From JAWLBM01 sp041687675 (GTDB taxonomy: Bacteria; Pseudomonadota; Alphaproteobacteria; Rhizobiales; Pleomorphomonadaceae), in NCBI GenBank assembly GCA_041687675.1, contig JAWLBM010000001.1, positions 62,001 through 126,000 on the forward strand: a DNA stretch of 64,000 nt, in the 5' to 3' direction. Numbering within the stretch: the stretch's first letter is position 1; every line of letters starts with the position of its first letter. The notes below the pieces were generated by a model. The model saw nothing but the letters and a program-made list of their open reading frames with translations. It did not search any database and was not told the DNA's origin. This document shows, in pieces, positions 52,755 through 60,885 of the stretch. Position numbers and translations under genes: made by a program.

Positions 52755-53390
52755 TCAGGCCGCCGCGCCCCGCCAGAGCGCCGCGGCGGCGCCCGCCCCC
52801 ATCAGCAGCGAGCCGCCGATCCGGTTCACCGTCCGCTGCACCGAGGGGCGGCGGATGGTCGAGCGCGCCGCGGAGGCCATCAGCGCATAAGCGAGGGCGT
52901 TCGCCGTTGCGAGCACCAGGAAGGTCGCCTCGAACACCACCATCTGGAGGAGCAGCGGCGCCGCCGGATCCAGGAACTGGGGCAGGAAGGCGACGAAGAA
53001 GACGATGCTCTTGGGATTGAGCGCGGTCACCGCGAAGGCGTGCAGGAAGATCCGCCGCCCATGCGCCTCGGCCGCCGCGCTCTCCGCCGCCGCGCCGAGG
53101 TCGGCGACGGGGGCGCGCCAGAGCTTGACGCCGAGATAGACGAGATAGGCGGCGCCGACCCACTTCAGCAGCGTGAACAGGGTCGCCGAGGCGGCGAGCA
53201 GCGCGCCGAGGCCGAGCATCGAGGCGGTCATCGCCGTGAAGTCGCCGAGCGCCACGCCGGCGACGGTGGCGCCCGTCGCCCGCCGGCCATGACCGAGGGC
53301 ATAGGAGACGACGAGCAGGATCGTCGGCCCGGGGATCGCCAGCATCACCGCGGAGGCGGCGGCGAAGGCGAGCCAGTGGGACAGGTCCAT
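52755..53390 (-). CDS. LysE/RhtB family exporter
   Basis: ATG 53390 is preferred to an upstream TTG and gives 211 residues with six membrane segments. The family signature IPGPTILLVVSYALGHGRRA follows the first helix. ALNPKSIVFFVAFLPQF is the second conserved block. These exporters expel amino acids such as lysine, homoserine or threonine; the specific cargo cannot be told. It is convergent with zapE. Confidence 0.92.
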   Translation of the reverse strand: MDLSHWLAFAAASAVMLAIPGPTILLVVSYALGHGRRATGATVAGVALGDFTAMTASMLGLGALLAASATLFTLLKWVGAAYLVYLGVKLWRAPVADLGAAAESAAAEAHGRRIFLHAFAVTALNPKSIVFFVAFLPQFLDPAAPLLLQMVVFEATFLVLATANALAYALMASAARSTIRRPSVQRTVNRIGGSLLMGAGAAAALWRGAAA

Positions 53391-53475
53391 GGAAACGTCC
53401 GTCGGCAAGGTCGGCCGGGCGGCACCTGCCCGGCCCGGTCAAGCGTAGCGCCGCCGCGTCCGGCGCCGCAAGCGC

Positions 53476-54894
53476 TCAGACGGCGTCCGGGTCCGGGAAT
53501 CGCTCGATGTCGTCCTCCTCGAGGTAGGGCCCGGTGCGCACCTCGATGAGTTCCAGCGGGATGTGGCCGCGGTTGGCGAGGCGATGGCGGGTGCCGAGCG
53601 GCACGTAGAGCGACTCGTTCTCGGTGAGGAGGCGCTCGCCGTCGCCGTCGCCGAGGGTGACGGTGGCGGTGCCGCGGACGACGATCCAGTGCTCGGACCG
53701 GTGCAGGTGGCGCTGCAGGCTCATCACCCCTCCGGGATCGACGACGATCCGCTTGACGTCGAAGCGGTCGCCGGCGACGGCCGCCTCGACGAAGCCCCAG
53801 GGCCGGTAGTCCCGGCGGCCCATGGCGGTCTCGGGGTGGCCGTCGGCCTTCAGCCGGTCGACCAGCGCCTTCACCCCCTGCGCCGAACTTTTCGGCGCCA
53901 CCATCACCGCGTCCCCGGTGGCGACCACGACGAGGTCGCGCCCGCCGACCACGGTGGCGAGCAGGCCGTCGGAGTGGACCAGGCAGCCGTCGGAATCGAC
54001 CACCACCCCGTTGCCGTGGACGGCGTTGCCCCGCCCGTCCTTGTCGCTCACCTGCCAGATGGCGTCGAAGGCGCCGACGTCGGACCAGCGGAAGCGGCCG
54101 CGCACCACCGCGATGTCCCGCGCCTTCTCGATCACTGCGTAGTCGATGGAGGTCCTGCGCGCCGCGGCGAAGGCGTCGCGGTCGAGCCGCAGGAAGCCGA
54201 GGTCGCTCGACGATCCCGCCACCGCCCGCTCGACCGGCTCGATCACGTCCGGCGCGTGCTGGCGCAACTGCTCGATCATGCCGCCGGCGGAGACGAGGAA
54301 GTTTCCGGAGTTCCACAGGTAGCCGTCGCGGCAGTAGCCGATCGCCGTCTCAAGGTCCGGCTTCTCGACGAAGCGCTCGACGGCGGCGACGTCCGCGTCG
54401 TCGCCCAGCGGATCGCCGGGGCGGATGTAGCCGTAGCTGGTCTTCGGCTCGCTCGGCTCGATGCCGAAGACGACGATCCGGCCGGCCGCGGCCGGGGCGA
54501 CTCCGCGGCGGACCGCGTCGACGAAGAGGTCGTCGTCGAGCACCACGTGGTCGGCGGCGAGCGCCAGCATCAGCGCGCCGGGATGGAGCCGCTCCACGAC
54601 GAGGGCGGCGGCGGCCATCGCCGCCGCGCTGTCGCGCCGGTCGGGCTCGAGCACCACGGTCGGCCGCGCGCCGACCTCCGCCGCCTGGCGCTGGGCGAAG
54701 AAGCGGAAGGGATCGGAGGTGATCACCACCGGGTCGGCGAAGAGGCTGCGGTCGGACACCCGCTTCAGGGTCTCCTGGTAGGTGGAGAGCGGCCCGACCA
54801 GCGGCTGGAACTGCTTGGGGAAGGCGTCCCTCGACACCGGCCAGAGCCGGGTGCCGGAACCGCCGGCGAGGATCACGGGAACGAGGGTCGGCAT
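53476..54894 (-). CDS. Mannose-1-phosphate guanylyltransferase / mannose-6-phosphate isomerase
   Basis: This 472-residue bifunctional enzyme makes GDP-mannose. The N-terminal nucleotidyltransferase has LAGGSGTRLWPVSRDAFPKQ, FVEKPD and YLWNSGNF. The C-terminal cupin isomerase domain has RPWGF, PGGVMSLQRHLHRSEHW and ESLYVPLGTRHRLANRG metal-site motifs. The downstream end of phosphomannomutase is 35 bases away and the two probably form one operon for mannose-containing polysaccharide or lipopolysaccharide precursors. Confidence 0.94.
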   Translation of the reverse strand: MPTLVPVILAGGSGTRLWPVSRDAFPKQFQPLVGPLSTYQETLKRVSDRSLFADPVVITSDPFRFFAQRQAAEVGARPTVVLEPDRRDSAAAMAAAALVVERLHPGALMLALAADHVVLDDDLFVDAVRRGVAPAAAGRIVVFGIEPSEPKTSYGYIRPGDPLGDDADVAAVERFVEKPDLETAIGYCRDGYLWNSGNFLVSAGGMIEQLRQHAPDVIEPVERAVAGSSSDLGFLRLDRDAFAAARRTSIDYAVIEKARDIAVVRGRFRWSDVGAFDAIWQVSDKDGRGNAVHGNGVVVDSDGCLVHSDGLLATVVGGRDLVVVATGDAVMVAPKSSAQGVKALVDRLKADGHPETAMGRRDYRPWGFVEAAVAGDRFDVKRIVVDPGGVMSLQRHLHRSEHWIVVRGTATVTLGDGDGERLLTENESLYVPLGTRHRLANRGHIPLELIEVRTGPYLEEDDIERFPDPDAV

Positions 54895-54929
54895 TGCGTC
54901 TCCGCTAGGCTCGGCAGGCATGCTGGAGG

Positions 54930-56453
54930 TCAGAGGCTCTGGTTGTAGGCGCCCACCTCGGGGTTGAGGCGGAGCACCTCGTCGAGGGCGCGGAACATCT
55001 GGTCGCGCCGCTCGCGGGACACCGGGCTCTCCACCACCACCACCAGCTCGGGCTTGTTGGAGGAGGCGCGGACCAGGCCCCAGGTGCCGTCCTCGGCGGT
55101 GACGCGGATGCCGTTCACGGTGACGGCGCCAATGAGCCTCTGCCCGCCGAGCGGGTCGCCACCCTCGATCATCGAGGCCAGCCGGGTGGCGACGCGGTCC
55201 ACCACCTCGTACTTCACCTCGTCCGGGCAGTGCGGCGACATGGTCGGCGAGCCGTGGGTGACGGGCAGGGCGGCGTAGAGGTCGCCCATCGACTTCGAGG
55301 GGTTGCGGTCGAGCATCTCCAGGACGGCGATGGCGGTCATCATGCCGTCGTCGTAGCCGCGGCCGAGCGGCGGGCCGAAGAAGAAGTGGCCGGACTTCTC
55401 GAAGCCGGCGAGGGCCTTCAGGTCGCGGACCCGGCGCTTGATGTAGCTGTGGCCGGTCTTGAAGTAGTCCGTCGCGGCGCCGTTGCCGTTCAGCACCGGG
55501 TCGGTGGCGAACAGGCCGGTCGACTTGACGTCGACGACGAAGCGGGCGCCCGGGTGGATCGAGGAGAGGTCGCGGGCGAGCATCACGCCGATCTTGTCGG
55601 CGAAGATCTCGTGGCCGCGCTCGTCGACGACGCCGCAGCGGTCGCCGTCGCCGTCGAAGCCGAAGCCGAGGTCGGCGCCGTGGGCGCGAACGGCCTCGCC
55701 CATGGCCTCCAGCATCTCCATGTCCTCGGGATTGGGATTGTAGCGCGGGAAGGTGTGGTCGAGCTCGGTGTCGAGCGGCACCACCTCGACGCCGAGGCGC
55801 TCCAGGATCGCCGGGGCGAAGGCGCCCGCCGTGCCGTTGCCGCAGGCGGCGACCACCTTCAGCGGCCGGGCGATGCGGCGGCCCTTCACGAGGTCGTCCG
55901 CATAGGCCTCGGCGAGGCCCTCGACCAGCCGCCAGGAGCCGCCGGGCGCCTCGCGGAAGCGGCCGGAGAGGACGATCTCCTTCAGCCGGCCCATCTCCTC
56001 CGGGCCGAAGGTGACCGGGCGGTCGCAACCCATCTTCACGCCGGTCCAGCCGTTGTCGTTGTGGCTCGCCGTCACCATCGCCACCGCCGGCACGTCGAGG
56101 TGGAACTGGGCGAAGTAGGCCATCGGCGACAGCGCGAGGCCGATGTCGTGCACCCGGCAGCCGGCTGCGACGAGGCCCTGGGAAAGGGCGATCTTGATTC
56201 CTTGCGAATAGCCGCGGAAATCGTGTCCGACCACCACCTCCTGCGGCTTGCCGAGTTCGGCGAGCAGCGTGCCGAGCCCGAGCCCGAGCGCCTCGACGCC
56301 GAGGAGGTTGAGCTCCGGCGCCTTAGACGAGCCGGGGTGGCCGAACCACCAGCGGGCGTCGTATTCGCGAAATCCGGTGGCTTTCACCAGCGGCGTGGTC
56401 TCGAAGGCGAGGCTGTTCGGCTGGACGCTGTCGACAGGAACCGGAAAGGCCAT
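54930..56453 (-). CDS. Phosphomannomutase/phosphoglucomutase
   Basis: ATG 56453, preceded by a TTTGGAG site, gives 507 residues (a TTG at 56465 is less likely). The phosphoserine loop is VTASHNDNGWTGVKMG. The metal loop is GFDGDGDRCGVVD, and the sugar loop is in the GHSYIKRRVRD-KSGHFFFG region. It converts mannose 6-phosphate to mannose 1-phosphate for the downstream GDP-mannose enzyme, and probably glucose phosphates too. The size exceeds the usual 460 because of insertions in the middle. Confidence 0.93.
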   Translation of the reverse strand: MAFPVPVDSVQPNSLAFETTPLVKATGFREYDARWWFGHPGSSKAPELNLLGVEALGLGLGTLLAELGKPQEVVVGHDFRGYSQGIKIALSQGLVAAGCRVHDIGLALSPMAYFAQFHLDVPAVAMVTASHNDNGWTGVKMGCDRPVTFGPEEMGRLKEIVLSGRFREAPGGSWRLVEGLAEAYADDLVKGRRIARPLKVVAACGNGTAGAFAPAILERLGVEVVPLDTELDHTFPRYNPNPEDMEMLEAMGEAVRAHGADLGFGFDGDGDRCGVVDERGHEIFADKIGVMLARDLSSIHPGARFVVDVKSTGLFATDPVLNGNGAATDYFKTGHSYIKRRVRDLKALAGFEKSGHFFFGPPLGRGYDDGMMTAIAVLEMLDRNPSKSMGDLYAALPVTHGSPTMSPHCPDEVKYEVVDRVATRLASMIEGGDPLGGQRLIGAVTVNGIRVTAEDGTWGLVRASSNKPELVVVVESPVSRERRDQMFRALDEVLRLNPEVGAYNQSL

Positions 56454-56555
56454 GGCGCGCTCCAAACATCTTGCGGGGTTTATAAATCCTATACCCCGAA
56501 AGCCTTGACAGTCCGATAGCAGATCGGTCGAGGATGGCGGGCCCTCGTCGACGTT

Positions 56556-57125
56556 TCAGAAACCGTCCTCGCCGCGCTCCAGGATCAGCGGGATGACGAG
56601 GTCCTCCTCGTCGTCGAGGTGCTGGAGGAGGCCGGCGCCGAGGCGGCCGCGGACGTCGGCGAAGCGCGACAGGGCGGCCATGGCGGCGGCGTCCTCCGGG
56701 CCGCCCTTGCGGACCGCGGCGAGCCAGGCGTTGGTGGCTTCGGCAATCTCCCCGATCGCGCGGTGCAGCGCCTCGTGGTCGCCGTCGAGCAGGTCGAAGC
56801 CGCGGGCGAGCCGCGCCTCGGCCTCCCGGAACGCCGGGAAGTAATGGTGGTCCTCGACGTGGTGGTGGCCTTCGAGGTCTCCCAGGAACCGGCTCATCGC
56901 CTGGGGGAGCCAGGGCGCGAAGCGCTGCGGGTCGATCCGCCGCTCGATGGCGGCGGCGGTCGCCGCGGCGATCTCGGCGTCGGCGCGGCGGAACCAGTCG
57001 TGGCGGGCGAGCCAGAACCGCGACAGCTCGCCGAGGTTCGGGTGCGCGGGCCAGCTCTCGCGCGGATGGGCGCGGAGCAGCGGCAGGAGGTCGTCGGAGA
57101 GACGGCGGTGAGGGTCCGGTGTCAT
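56556..57125 (-). CDS. Hemerythrin HHE-domain protein
   Basis: This 189-residue all-helical protein has the di-iron ligand pattern of hemerythrin-like proteins. It shows His in WLARHDWF, HHHVEDHHYFPAFREAE, DGDHEALHRAI and QHLDDEEDLVIPLIL. It is likely to sense or buffer O2, NO or iron. It stands upstream of the phosphomannomutase gene but with a 102-base gap, so it is probably a separate unit. Confidence 0.88.
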   Translation of the reverse strand: MTPDPHRRLSDDLLPLLRAHPRESWPAHPNLGELSRFWLARHDWFRRADAEIAAATAAAIERRIDPQRFAPWLPQAMSRFLGDLEGHHHVEDHHYFPAFREAEARLARGFDLLDGDHEALHRAIGEIAEATNAWLAAVRKGGPEDAAAMAALSRFADVRGRLGAGLLQHLDDEEDLVIPLILERGEDGF

Positions 57126-57272
57126 AGGCCTTCGCCTATCGCATGCAGCCGCGCCCGTCGAGGCGGGAGATGTGGCGAGCGGCCGCCGGACTTGATCCGC
57201 CGCAAGTCGGCTGGGCGATATCCGGCTTAGGGTTTATCCTCGTCGACCGGAGGGCCGACGGGAGGAGGCGCC

Positions 57273-57536
57273 ATGAACATCACGCGCGACGACATCATCG
57301 GCATGTGCGGCCTCGGGGAGGAGGAGGTCGAGGCGATCGCCGAGCACGAGCACGTCCCCGACGTGGTCGCGGCCGCCCTCGCCGACTACCTGCTCCACCA
57401 GCAGCGCGGCGCGGCGGTGATCCGCAACATGATCAAGGACGACATCCGCACGGCGCTGGACCGCGGCGACACGGTGCACGCGGGGCTGCTGTTCAGGGCG
57501 CTGCACCACTTCGTCAACGCGCATCCGCAGCACTGA
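57273..57536 (+). CDS. Conserved small helical protein of unknown function
   Basis: This 87-residue, acidic, fully helical protein starts at ATG 57273 after a GGAGGAG ribosome site. Features are MCGLGEEEVEAIAEHEHVPD, which looks like a helix-hairpin, and His/Asp-rich ends. No known domain is recognised. It resembles short hypothetical proteins of alphaproteobacteria. It lies divergent from the hemerythrin gene and upstream of the BenE transporter. Confidence 0.8.
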   Translation: MNITRDDIIGMCGLGEEEVEAIAEHEHVPDVVAAALADYLLHQQRGAAVIRNMIKDDIRTALDRGDTVHAGLLFRALHHFVNAHPQH

Positions 57537-57613
57537 CGGCGCGGGACGGTTGATCCGCGGCGGCGAGAGTGTAGTCTCCGCCTCCTCGCCGGACGATCCC
57601 TCCCGGAGCCGAC

Positions 57614-58789
57614 ATGCCTGACCCGACCCGGCCGGCCGCGACGCCGATCCAGCCGCTGTCCGCCGGCGCGCTCGCCGCCTTCGTCGGCTTCGCCAGCACC
57701 TTCGCGGTGGTGCTCGCCGGCTTCCGCGCGGTCGGCGCCACGCCGTCCGAGGCGGCCTCGGGGCTGTTCGCCGTCACCTTCGGCATGGGCGCGCTCACCC
57801 TGGTGATGACGCTCCGCCACCGGATGCCGATCGCGATCGCCTGGTCGACGCCGGGCTCGGCGCTGCTGGTGTCCACCGGGGCGCTGCCGGGCGGCTACCC
57901 GGCCGTGGTCGGCGCCTTCATCGGCACGGCTCTCCTCGTCGTGCTCGCGGGCCTGTGGAAGCCGTTCGGCCGGGCGGTGGCGGCGATTCCGCTGCCGCTC
58001 GCCGGGGCGATGCTGGCGGGCGTGCTCCTCGACCTCTGCCTCGCGCCGGTGCGTGCGGTGGCCGAGATGCCGGCGCTGGCGCTGCCGATCGTCGTCGCAT
58101 GGGCGGTGATGCTGCGCGTTGCCCGCCTCTACGCCGTGCCGGTCGCGGTGCTGGTGACGGCGGTGCTGGTCGTCTGGGCGACGGAGATTCCGGCCGGCGC
58201 GCTGACGCGCCCCTGGCCGGTGGTGGAGGTCGTCCGGCCGAGCCTCGGCCTCGACGCCCTGGTCGGCATCTCGCTGCCGCTGTTCGTGGTGACGATGGCA
58301 TCACAGAACGTGCCGGGGCTGGCGGTGCTGCGGGCGAACGGCTACCGGGTGGACCTCTCCGGCATCTTCGTCGCGACCGGCCTCGGTAGCGTCGGCACGG
58401 CGCTGATCGGCGGGCACACGCTGAACCTCGCGGCGATCACCGCGGCGCTCTGCGCCGGTCCGGAGGCGCATCCGGACCCGGCCCGCCGCTGGATCGCCGG
58501 CGTCGCCAACGGGGTGACGCTGGTGCTGCTGGCGCTGACCGCGGGCTTCGCCGCCGCCTTCATCGCCGCCTCGCCGCCGCTGCTGATCCAGGCGGTCGCC
58601 GGCCTCGCCCTGCTCGGCAGCCTCTCCGGCGCGCTCGCGGCGGCGCTCGCCCACGAGGACGACCGGCTGCCCGCGGCGGTGACTTTCGTCACCGCCGCCT
58701 CGGGCGTCTCCGTCTTCGGCATCGGCGCCGCCTTCTGGGGCCTCGTCGCCGGCGGCGGGCTGATGCTGCTGATGCGCGCCCGCCGCTGA
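57614..58789 (+). CDS. BenE family benzoate/H+ symporter-like transporter
   Basis: This 391-residue membrane protein has about twelve hydrophobic segments. It begins LSAGALAAFVGFASTFAVVL, with AIAWSTPGSALLVSTG and TMASQNVPGLAVLRANGY as the BenE blocks. Members are annotated as benzoate transporters, though few are tested. It is not near aromatic-ring genes here; a link to the CoA-dependent cluster at 26-32 kb is possible only in principle. Confidence 0.9.
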   Translation: MPDPTRPAATPIQPLSAGALAAFVGFASTFAVVLAGFRAVGATPSEAASGLFAVTFGMGALTLVMTLRHRMPIAIAWSTPGSALLVSTGALPGGYPAVVGAFIGTALLVVLAGLWKPFGRAVAAIPLPLAGAMLAGVLLDLCLAPVRAVAEMPALALPIVVAWAVMLRVARLYAVPVAVLVTAVLVVWATEIPAGALTRPWPVVEVVRPSLGLDALVGISLPLFVVTMASQNVPGLAVLRANGYRVDLSGIFVATGLGSVGTALIGGHTLNLAAITAALCAGPEAHPDPARRWIAGVANGVTLVLLALTAGFAAAFIAASPPLLIQAVAGLALLGSLSGALAAALAHEDDRLPAAVTFVTAASGVSVFGIGAAFWGLVAGGGLMLLMRARR

Positions 58790-58796
58790 CCCCCGG

Positions 58797-59849
58797 TCAG
58801 CGCTTCGGGCGGCTCGACAGGAATCCGACGATGTCGTTCACCTCGTCGACCACCCTGGAGGCGATCGCGTTGGCGCGCTCCGCGCCGTCGCCGAGGATCG
58901 CGTCGATGTGGTCGGGCTCGGCCATCAGCTGGCGCATGCGCTGGTTGATCGGCGACAGCACCGACACCGCGAGGTCGGCCAGCGCCGGCTTGAACACCGA
59001 GAACTGGGCGCCGCCGAAGTCGCGGATCACCTGCTCGCGGCTGTGGTTGGCGAGCGCGGCGTAGATGGTGACGAGGTTGTCCGCGTCCGGCCGCTCCTTG
59101 AGGCCGTCGACCTCGGAGGGGAGCGGCTCCGGGTCGGTGCGGGCCTTGCGGATCTTCTGGGCGATGGCGTCCTGGTCGTCGGTGAGGTTGATCCGGGAGT
59201 AGTCGGACGGATCCGACTTCGACATCTTCCTGGTGCCGTCGCGAAGGCTCATCACCCGCGGCGCCGGCCCCTGTGTCAGCGGCTCGGGCAACGGGAAGTA
59301 GCCCGCCTCCGGGTCGTGGCCATTGGCGGCGATCGACGAAGCGAAGTCATTGTTGAACTTCTGGGCGATGTCGCGCGAGAGCTCGAGGTGCTGCTTCTGG
59401 TCCTCGCCGACGGGCACGTGGGTGGCCCGGTAGACGAGGATGTCGGCGGCCATCAGGTTCGGGTAGGCGAAGAGGCCCACCGACGCGTTCTCGCGATCCT
59501 TGCCGGCCTTCTCCTTGAACTGCGTCATCCGGTTGAGCCAGCCCATCCGGGCGACGCAGTTGAACACCCAGGCGAGCTGGGCGTGGCCGGGCACCTGGCT
59601 CTGGTTGAAAACGATGTGCGCCTTCGGGTCGATGCCGGCGGCGAGGAAGGCGGCGGTCACCTCGCGGATCTGCCGCTTGAGCTCCGCGGGGTCCTGCCAG
59701 ACCGTGATCGCATGCTGGTCCACCACGCAGTAGATGCAGTCATGCGTCGCCTGCAGCTCGGCGAAGCGCTTGATCGCGCCGAGGTAGTTGCCGAGATGCA
59801 GGTTTCCGGTCGGCTGCACGCCGGAGAAGACGAGGGGCTTGAACGCCAT
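58797..59849 (-). CDS. trpS: Tryptophanyl-tRNA synthetase
   Basis: This 350-residue class I synthetase has GVQPTGNLHLGNYLGA (HIGH-like site), the GEDQKQHLELSRDIA tryptophan/tRNA region, and RKMSKSDPSD (KMSKS). C-terminal helices end the protein. It is convergent with the BenE gene. In many Rhizobiales trpS directly follows murJ; here two extra genes lie between. Confidence 0.96.
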   Translation of the reverse strand: MAFKPLVFSGVQPTGNLHLGNYLGAIKRFAELQATHDCIYCVVDQHAITVWQDPAELKRQIREVTAAFLAAGIDPKAHIVFNQSQVPGHAQLAWVFNCVARMGWLNRMTQFKEKAGKDRENASVGLFAYPNLMAADILVYRATHVPVGEDQKQHLELSRDIAQKFNNDFASSIAANGHDPEAGYFPLPEPLTQGPAPRVMSLRDGTRKMSKSDPSDYSRINLTDDQDAIAQKIRKARTDPEPLPSEVDGLKERPDADNLVTIYAALANHSREQVIRDFGGAQFSVFKPALADLAVSVLSPINQRMRQLMAEPDHIDAILGDGAERANAIASRVVDEVNDIVGFLSSRPKR

Positions 59850-59927
59850 TGCGAGGACTTCCCAGGGCTTCGCCGGCCGGGCCGGCGGTTCGATCGGCCG
59901 GGTTTATGCGGGAGAGCGCGGGAAGGT

Positions 59928-60599
59928 TCAAGGGCGGATGGGGGCGGGGGTCGTCTGGACGGGTCGCCAGAAGGCCGGCCGGCCGGCCAGCCGCCAATCC
60001 TGCATCGCCTGCAGCAGTTCGGCGGTGGGGTAGTCCCGGATGTCGTCCTCCGAAAAGCCGCGGGAAAGCTGACGGTCATAGTGCCAGCCCTGGAAGTCGG
60101 CATAGCGCGCGGCGATCCGGCTGGCACCGTCGGCGTGCGCGGAGCGGTCCTGGCGCAGGAAGTTGCGGACCTGCCGAATGATCTTCTGGTAGTCGTTCGA
60201 ATGGACTGCGATGTCGCAGCCCGAGATGTCGGACAGCGTCGCCTGGTAGCGGTACTGCTGCTCCTCGAGGACGAGGATTCGCTTTTCCGTGCATCGGCTG
60301 TTGCCGAACAGGCGACAACCGTAGTCGATCCCCAGTTCGAACGGCATGTTGAGGCGGAACAGCTCGTGCGGCCCGCTCGACTGGGCCCGACTGAGGTCGT
60401 GGATCGAATAGCGGCTTGCCGAGATCAGTTCGACGATCTTCAGGACCCGAATCTCGCCCGAGTCGCTGCGTTCGCTGGCGATACGTGGCCGGAATCCCAT
60501 GTCGACGATGCAGAACAGCATGGCCTGCAGAAGGGGCGCATAGGCCTCGTCAAAGGGGCAGTTCACGAAGACCGATCGGTCGAAGTCGGTTTCGCCCAC
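59928..60599 (-). CDS. Unrecognised protein with nucleotide-hydrolase-like (deoxyribosyltransferase/TIR-like) motifs
   Basis: This 223-residue protein begins SVFVNCPFDEAYAPLL, then ELISASRYSIHDLSR and NMPFELGIDYGCRL. An alternating alpha-beta core with a conserved Glu after a Pro-Phe turn is reminiscent of nucleoside 2-deoxyribosyltransferase and TIR-like NAD-handling folds; that likeness is by eye. The C-terminal third is helical and unassigned. Base composition is clearly lower in GC: two rows counted by hand gave 57% and 62%, against 75% in a trpS row. It starts 6 bases after the DUF2188 stop, so the two are one unit. Confidence 0.7.
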   Translation of the reverse strand: MGETDFDRSVFVNCPFDEAYAPLLQAMLFCIVDMGFRPRIASERSDSGEIRVLKIVELISASRYSIHDLSRAQSSGPHELFRLNMPFELGIDYGCRLFGNSRCTEKRILVLEEQQYRYQATLSDISGCDIAVHSNDYQKIIRQVRNFLRQDRSAHADGASRIAARYADFQGWHYDRQLSRGFSEDDIRDYPTAELLQAMQDWRLAGRPAFWRPVQTTPAPIRP

Positions 60600-60605
60600 G
60601 CGCCC

Positions 60606-60830
60606 TCAACCCTTCCGCGGAAACGGATCCTGCCCGTAGGATCTGCGCTCGCGGATCCGGCCGTCCCGGCCGTGGATGAACACCTCGGTGCCTTCGCTCC
60701 GCGCAATGTCCTTGGCCCGCCGGACGGCCTCCTGCTCGGTCTCGAACGTCCGGGACGCTCGCGTCGCGCCGGCCCGCCGGACGCTCCACCCGCTGCCGCT
60801 CGGGACCACGTGTTGCCCTGCCCTCGACAT
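60606..60830 (-). CDS. DUF2188 domain protein
   Basis: This 74-residue protein shows the DUF2188 pattern: HVVPSGSGWSVRRAGA, a helix with TEQEAVRRAKDIAR, and a final EVFIHGRDGRIRERRSYG strand pair. It has a near-perfect AGGAGGTG ribosome site (60835-60842), suggesting strong translation. The fold is small alpha/beta with unknown function. It is cotranscribed with the unrecognised protein downstream. Confidence 0.85.
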   Translation of the reverse strand: MSRAGQHVVPSGSGWSVRRAGATRASRTFETEQEAVRRAKDIARSEGTEVFIHGRDGRIRERRSYGQDPFPRKG

Positions 60831-60885
60831 CGGCCACCTCCTGCCCGAACATTAGCATAATTCACGGTCCAGTCCAGCACCTCCC

